Positions 13,440 through 15,377 of a stretch of DNA of 15,377 bases are shown piece after piece (position 1 is the first letter of the stretch; every line of letters starts with the position of its first letter). The DNA is from Oscillospiraceae bacterium (GTDB lineage: Bacteria > Bacillota > Clostridia > Oscillospirales > Oscillospiraceae). Position numbers and translations under genes: made by a program. The DNA is taken from assembly GCA_009776905.1 (NCBI GenBank), contig WRMX01000072.1, positions 1-15,377 on the forward strand. The letters run 5' to 3'. The notes below the pieces were generated by a model. It had not been told where the DNA came from, searched no databases, and was given only the letters and a program-made list of their open reading frames with translations.

Positions 13440-13468
13440 TTGTATTCCGCAGCATAATATGATAATAT
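13440..13468 (+). promoter_or_regulatory. Probable promoter of the MATE transporter gene
   Basis: TTGTAT (13440-13445) and TAATAT (13463-13468) are 17 bp apart. Its -35 box lies only five bases from the -35 box of the divergent alaS promoter, so the two promoters are back to back and polymerase binding at one may affect the other. The leader to the ATG at 13559 is about 84 bases. Confidence 0.6.
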
Positions 13469-13558
13469 GACACGACAAAATTATTCAGCGCCGAGCGCAA
13501 GGCATTCAACAGATACCGAGCAAAAATAATTCACGACCGGTGAGGTGGAGGAACAAAC

Positions 13559-14932
13559 ATGGAACTGGCACGAGGCGGACCATTCTTCTCTCGCGACAAA
13601 AACCTATATAAAACATTCTTCTCGCTGTTGATCGTCATAACGCTGCAAGGCATCATAACCCTTGGGGTGAACCTTGCAGACAACATCATGCTGGGAAACT
13701 ACTCCGAAACGGCAATATCGGGCGCAGCCGTGACCAACCAGCTGCATTTCCTGCTGCAAATGACGGTCGGAGGAATTGGAGCCGGCATCGTGGTGCTCGG
13801 CGCGCAATATTGGGGAAAAGGCGAAACGGAACCGATCCGCAAAATCATATCGATTGGCGTCAAATTCTCATTTGCCCTTGGAATCGTCTTCTTTGCGGCA
13901 GCAAGCATATTTCCGCGCGGGCTGATATCGCTGTTGACGAATGACGCTGCAGTCATCGACGAGGGCGTCCGATACCTCTCGGTCATCAGATTCACGTTCC
14001 TCGTATATACAATATCGACCGCTTTGATATCGAGCCTCCAAAGCGTGCAGTCTGCGTATATTGGCACGATCACAGCCAGCACGACGATAGTCATCAACAT
14101 CTGTCTCAACTATTGCTTGATATTCGGCAACTTCGGATTCCCAAGGCTTGGCATACTCGGCGCGGCGATTGCGACGCTGACGAGCCGCGTCGTTGAGCTC
14201 ATTATTGTTCTGTCTTATCTCTTTTTCAAAGACAAAAAACTGCGGATCAAGCCTCGCGACTTGCTCCGCACGGATCTTTCTTATATACCCGATTTTGTCA
14301 AGGTCAGCCTGCCTGTGTGCATTGCGGGCATTCAATGGGGCATTGCGCAAGCGGTGCAGACATCGATTCTGGGGCATATGTCGCAGTCTGTAATTGCCGC
14401 AAGCGCGATAGCGTCCATAGTCAGCATGCTGCTGGCGTCATTCGGCATGAGCGGCGCCAACGCGTCGAGCGTCACGATCGGCAAGGTAGTCGGCGCAGGC
14501 CAGTTTGATAAAATCAGGTCATATACAAGGACGTTGCAAATGATTTTCATAGGCATTGGCATATTCAGCGGCGCGCTCATCTTCTGTTTGAAGGATGTCG
14601 CTGTCGGGCTTTATGCCGTTTCGCCTGAGACCGCGACATTGGCAAAACAGTTTTTATTGGTGCTCAGCGTGGCGACGATCGGCAGTTGCTATGAATACCC
14701 TGTAGAAGGTGGGATTATAGCGGGAGGGGGCAATACAAAGTATCAATCTTATGTCGATATTTTGTTCATGTGGCTTTTTACGATACCGTTCTCAGCCCTC
14801 AGCGCGTTTGTCTTCAAGTTTCCCCCGATAATCACGTTCTGCTTCTTGAAATTTGACCAGCTTGGAAAGTGTTTGCCAAACGCGATCGTGTGCAACAGAT
14901 TCAGGTGGGTCAGGAGGCTCACGAGGGATTAG
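13559..14932 (+). CDS. MATE family efflux transporter
   Basis: Membrane antiporter that expels drugs or metabolites using a sodium or proton gradient. It has 457 residues, usual for the family, with about twelve hydrophobic segments. The ATG at 13559 is preceded by GGTGGAGG seven bases upstream. Family hallmarks: GVNLADNIMLGNYSETAISG (38-57), GIGAGIVVLGAQYWGKGE (73-90), INICLNYCLIFGNFGFPRLG followed by ILGAAIATLTSR in the N lobe, then in the C lobe GGIIAGGGNTKYQSYVDILF and the terminal FRWVRRLTRD seen in clostridial members. It looks intact. It is divergent from alaS and convergent with the oxidoreductase gene, so it is probably transcribed alone. No regulator gene is adjacent to hint at the substrate. 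Confidence 0.93.
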   Translation: MELARGGPFFSRDKNLYKTFFSLLIVITLQGIITLGVNLADNIMLGNYSETAISGAAVTNQLHFLLQMTVGGIGAGIVVLGAQYWGKGETEPIRKIISIGVKFSFALGIVFFAAASIFPRGLISLLTNDAAVIDEGVRYLSVIRFTFLVYTISTALISSLQSVQSAYIGTITASTTIVINICLNYCLIFGNFGFPRLGILGAAIATLTSRVVELIIVLSYLFFKDKKLRIKPRDLLRTDLSYIPDFVKVSLPVCIAGIQWGIAQAVQTSILGHMSQSVIAASAIASIVSMLLASFGMSGANASSVTIGKVVGAGQFDKIRSYTRTLQMIFIGIGIFSGALIFCLKDVAVGLYAVSPETATLAKQFLLVLSVATIGSCYEYPVEGGIIAGGGNTKYQSYVDILFMWLFTIPFSALSAFVFKFPPIITFCFLKFDQLGKCLPNAIVCNRFRWVRRLTRD

Positions 14933-14948
14933 AGCCTTAGCGCTTCGC

Positions 14949-14974
14949 AACACTAGCAAACAACACTAGCAAAC
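14949..14974. repeat. 13-bp tandem repeat between convergent genes
   Basis: AACACTAGCAAAC is repeated exactly at 14949-14961 and 14962-14974, followed by AAC, in the 61-bp gap between the MATE gene and the oxidoreductase gene. It is flanked by imperfect inverted arms CCTTAGCGC (14935-14943) and GCGCTTAGG (14990-14998, one mismatch). No clear terminator is seen for either gene. Confidence 0.7.
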
Positions 14975-14993
14975 AACAAGATATTTACTGCGC

Positions 14994-15377
14994 TTAGGTC
15001 GCCGCGCGTTCCGGCTCAGATCTCCCGCATGCCAGTCCGGCCCAACCGTCCCGCGTTTTGACAGCGACGCAGCCTTTTGGACAGGCGAGGCAAACGATGT
15101 TTTCTCCTCCCGGCTGCGTCTCGCCGCTCGGCTCCCAATGTTTTCTTTCGTTTTGCTCCGGTATATATGTTCGACCGCCGAAATTCGGGCGCAACGCAGC
15201 AATAGCCGCGTTGCGCCCGGCGCTTTCTGACTCAATCGATACATCGTCCACAACATCATGGACGAACGCCGCGTTTCCGCATAAGAACAACCAATCGGGC
15301 ACGCCATGCCGCATATTAGCGGAAATTCCATCCAGCAAATCGCGTTCGGGAATCAAGCCGACCGATGTAATCAACGC
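14994..15377 (-). CDS. FAD/NAD(P)-dependent oxidoreductase, C-terminal part, fused to a DUF1667-like cysteine motif (partial)
   Basis: The gene enters from the right edge; 127 C-terminal residues are visible. The first part, ITSVGLIPERDLL then WLFLCGNAAFVHDVVDDVS and EAGR-like ESAGRNAAIAAL, matches the end of pyridine-nucleotide/FAD oxidoreductases of the kind found beside glycerol-3-phosphate dehydrogenase genes in clostridia: the SVGLIPE strand and the CGN...VHD FAD-binding segment. After a linker, the end reads ENIVCLACPKGC and then GLACGRSEPERAAT. This CxxCPxGC plus a fourth Cys resembles the start of DUF1667, normally a separate protein of about 110-120 residues; here only about 35 residues of it are present before the stop. 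The four Cys could bind a metal or Fe-S cluster. The substrate is unknown. Confidence 0.72.
   Translation of the reverse strand, partial: ALITSVGLIPERDLLDGISANMRHGVPDWLFLCGNAAFVHDVVDDVSIESESAGRNAAIAALRPNFGGRTYIPEQNERKHWEPSGETQPGGENIVCLACPKGCVAVKTRDGWAGLACGRSEPERAAT

Larger units (their letters stand above)
13336..13548. repeat. 24-bp motif duplicated in the alaS/MATE intergenic region
   Basis: A 24-bp sequence occurs at 13336-13359 and at 13525-13548 in the same orientation, 189 bp apart, with 21 of 24 bases identical. Both copies have AATAAT, then CACG, then the invariant CCGGTGAGGT. The right copy supplies bases next to the ribosome binding site of the MATE gene; the left copy lies in the alaS leader on the opposite strand. 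The copies therefore flank both divergent promoters. A shared regulator site, or a duplication of the MATE leader, are both possible. Confidence 0.55.

Noticed and set aside
13312..13509. 66-residue N-terminal extension of AlaRS
   Set aside because: The frame is open by chance through the promoter and leader; the TTG at 13311 has AAGGAGG and gives the usual AlaRS N terminus.
14966..15331. Alternative minus-strand frame of 121 residues containing a CxxxCxxxC stretch
   Set aside because: It lies in a different frame of the oxidoreductase gene, whose own frame has clear family motifs; the cysteines are chance.

Overview
The window looks like chromosomal core DNA of an anaerobic, low-to-middle GC Gram-positive bacterium of the Clostridia (Bacillota), probably an uncultured gut-type lineage. 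The reasons are: strong GGAGG ribosome binding sites, lipobox lipoproteins, an Asp23/FakA pair, a YidC without the large periplasmic domain, a clostridial-type AlaRS with a Cys-rich insert, and sigma-A promoters close to TTGACA-N17-TATAAT. I see no phage, transposon, CRISPR or RNA genes. Genus-level assignment is not possible from the sequence alone.

Region by region. (1) 92-2457, minus strand: the conserved cluster rpmH-rnpA-yidD-yidC (ribosomal protein L34, RNase P protein, YidD, YidC insertase), read from a near-consensus promoter at 2488-2517. YidC carries an unusual polyacidic C-terminal tail of about 124 residues. The 44-residue rpmH is short and easily missed. (2) 2598-7295, plus strand: a complete carbohydrate-type ABC importer operon in the order ATPase, MalF-type permease, MalG-type permease, substrate-binding lipoprotein. 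The binding protein also ends in a predicted transmembrane helix. (3) 7273-8082, plus strand: a separately promoted lipoprotein of unknown function, apparently made of two OB-like repeats, followed by two tandem GC-rich hairpins that separate it from the convergent operon. (4) 8173-13311, minus strand: an operon alaS-HIT-asp23-fakA with gaps of 18-27 bp and one promoter at 13406-13434. Three of its four genes start with TTG. (5) 13559-14932, plus strand: a MATE-family efflux transporter, divergent from alaS, with back-to-back promoters and a duplicated 24-bp motif in the shared intergenic region. (6) 14994-15377, minus strand: the C-terminal end of a FAD/NAD(P)-dependent oxidoreductase fused to the four-cysteine head of a DUF1667-like domain; the gene runs off the right edge.

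How the genes work together: the first cluster makes tRNA-processing, ribosome and membrane-insertion parts. The second block imports a sugar or related small solute whose identity cannot be read from the sequence. The alaS operon joins translation (AlaRS) with a nucleotide hydrolase (HIT) and with fatty acid kinase and its Asp23 partner. I found no convincing new multi-gene system. The features most worth a second look are the YidC acidic tail, the doubly anchored binding protein, the oxidoreductase/DUF1667 fusion, and several exact or near-exact repeats placed in regulatory intergenic DNA.
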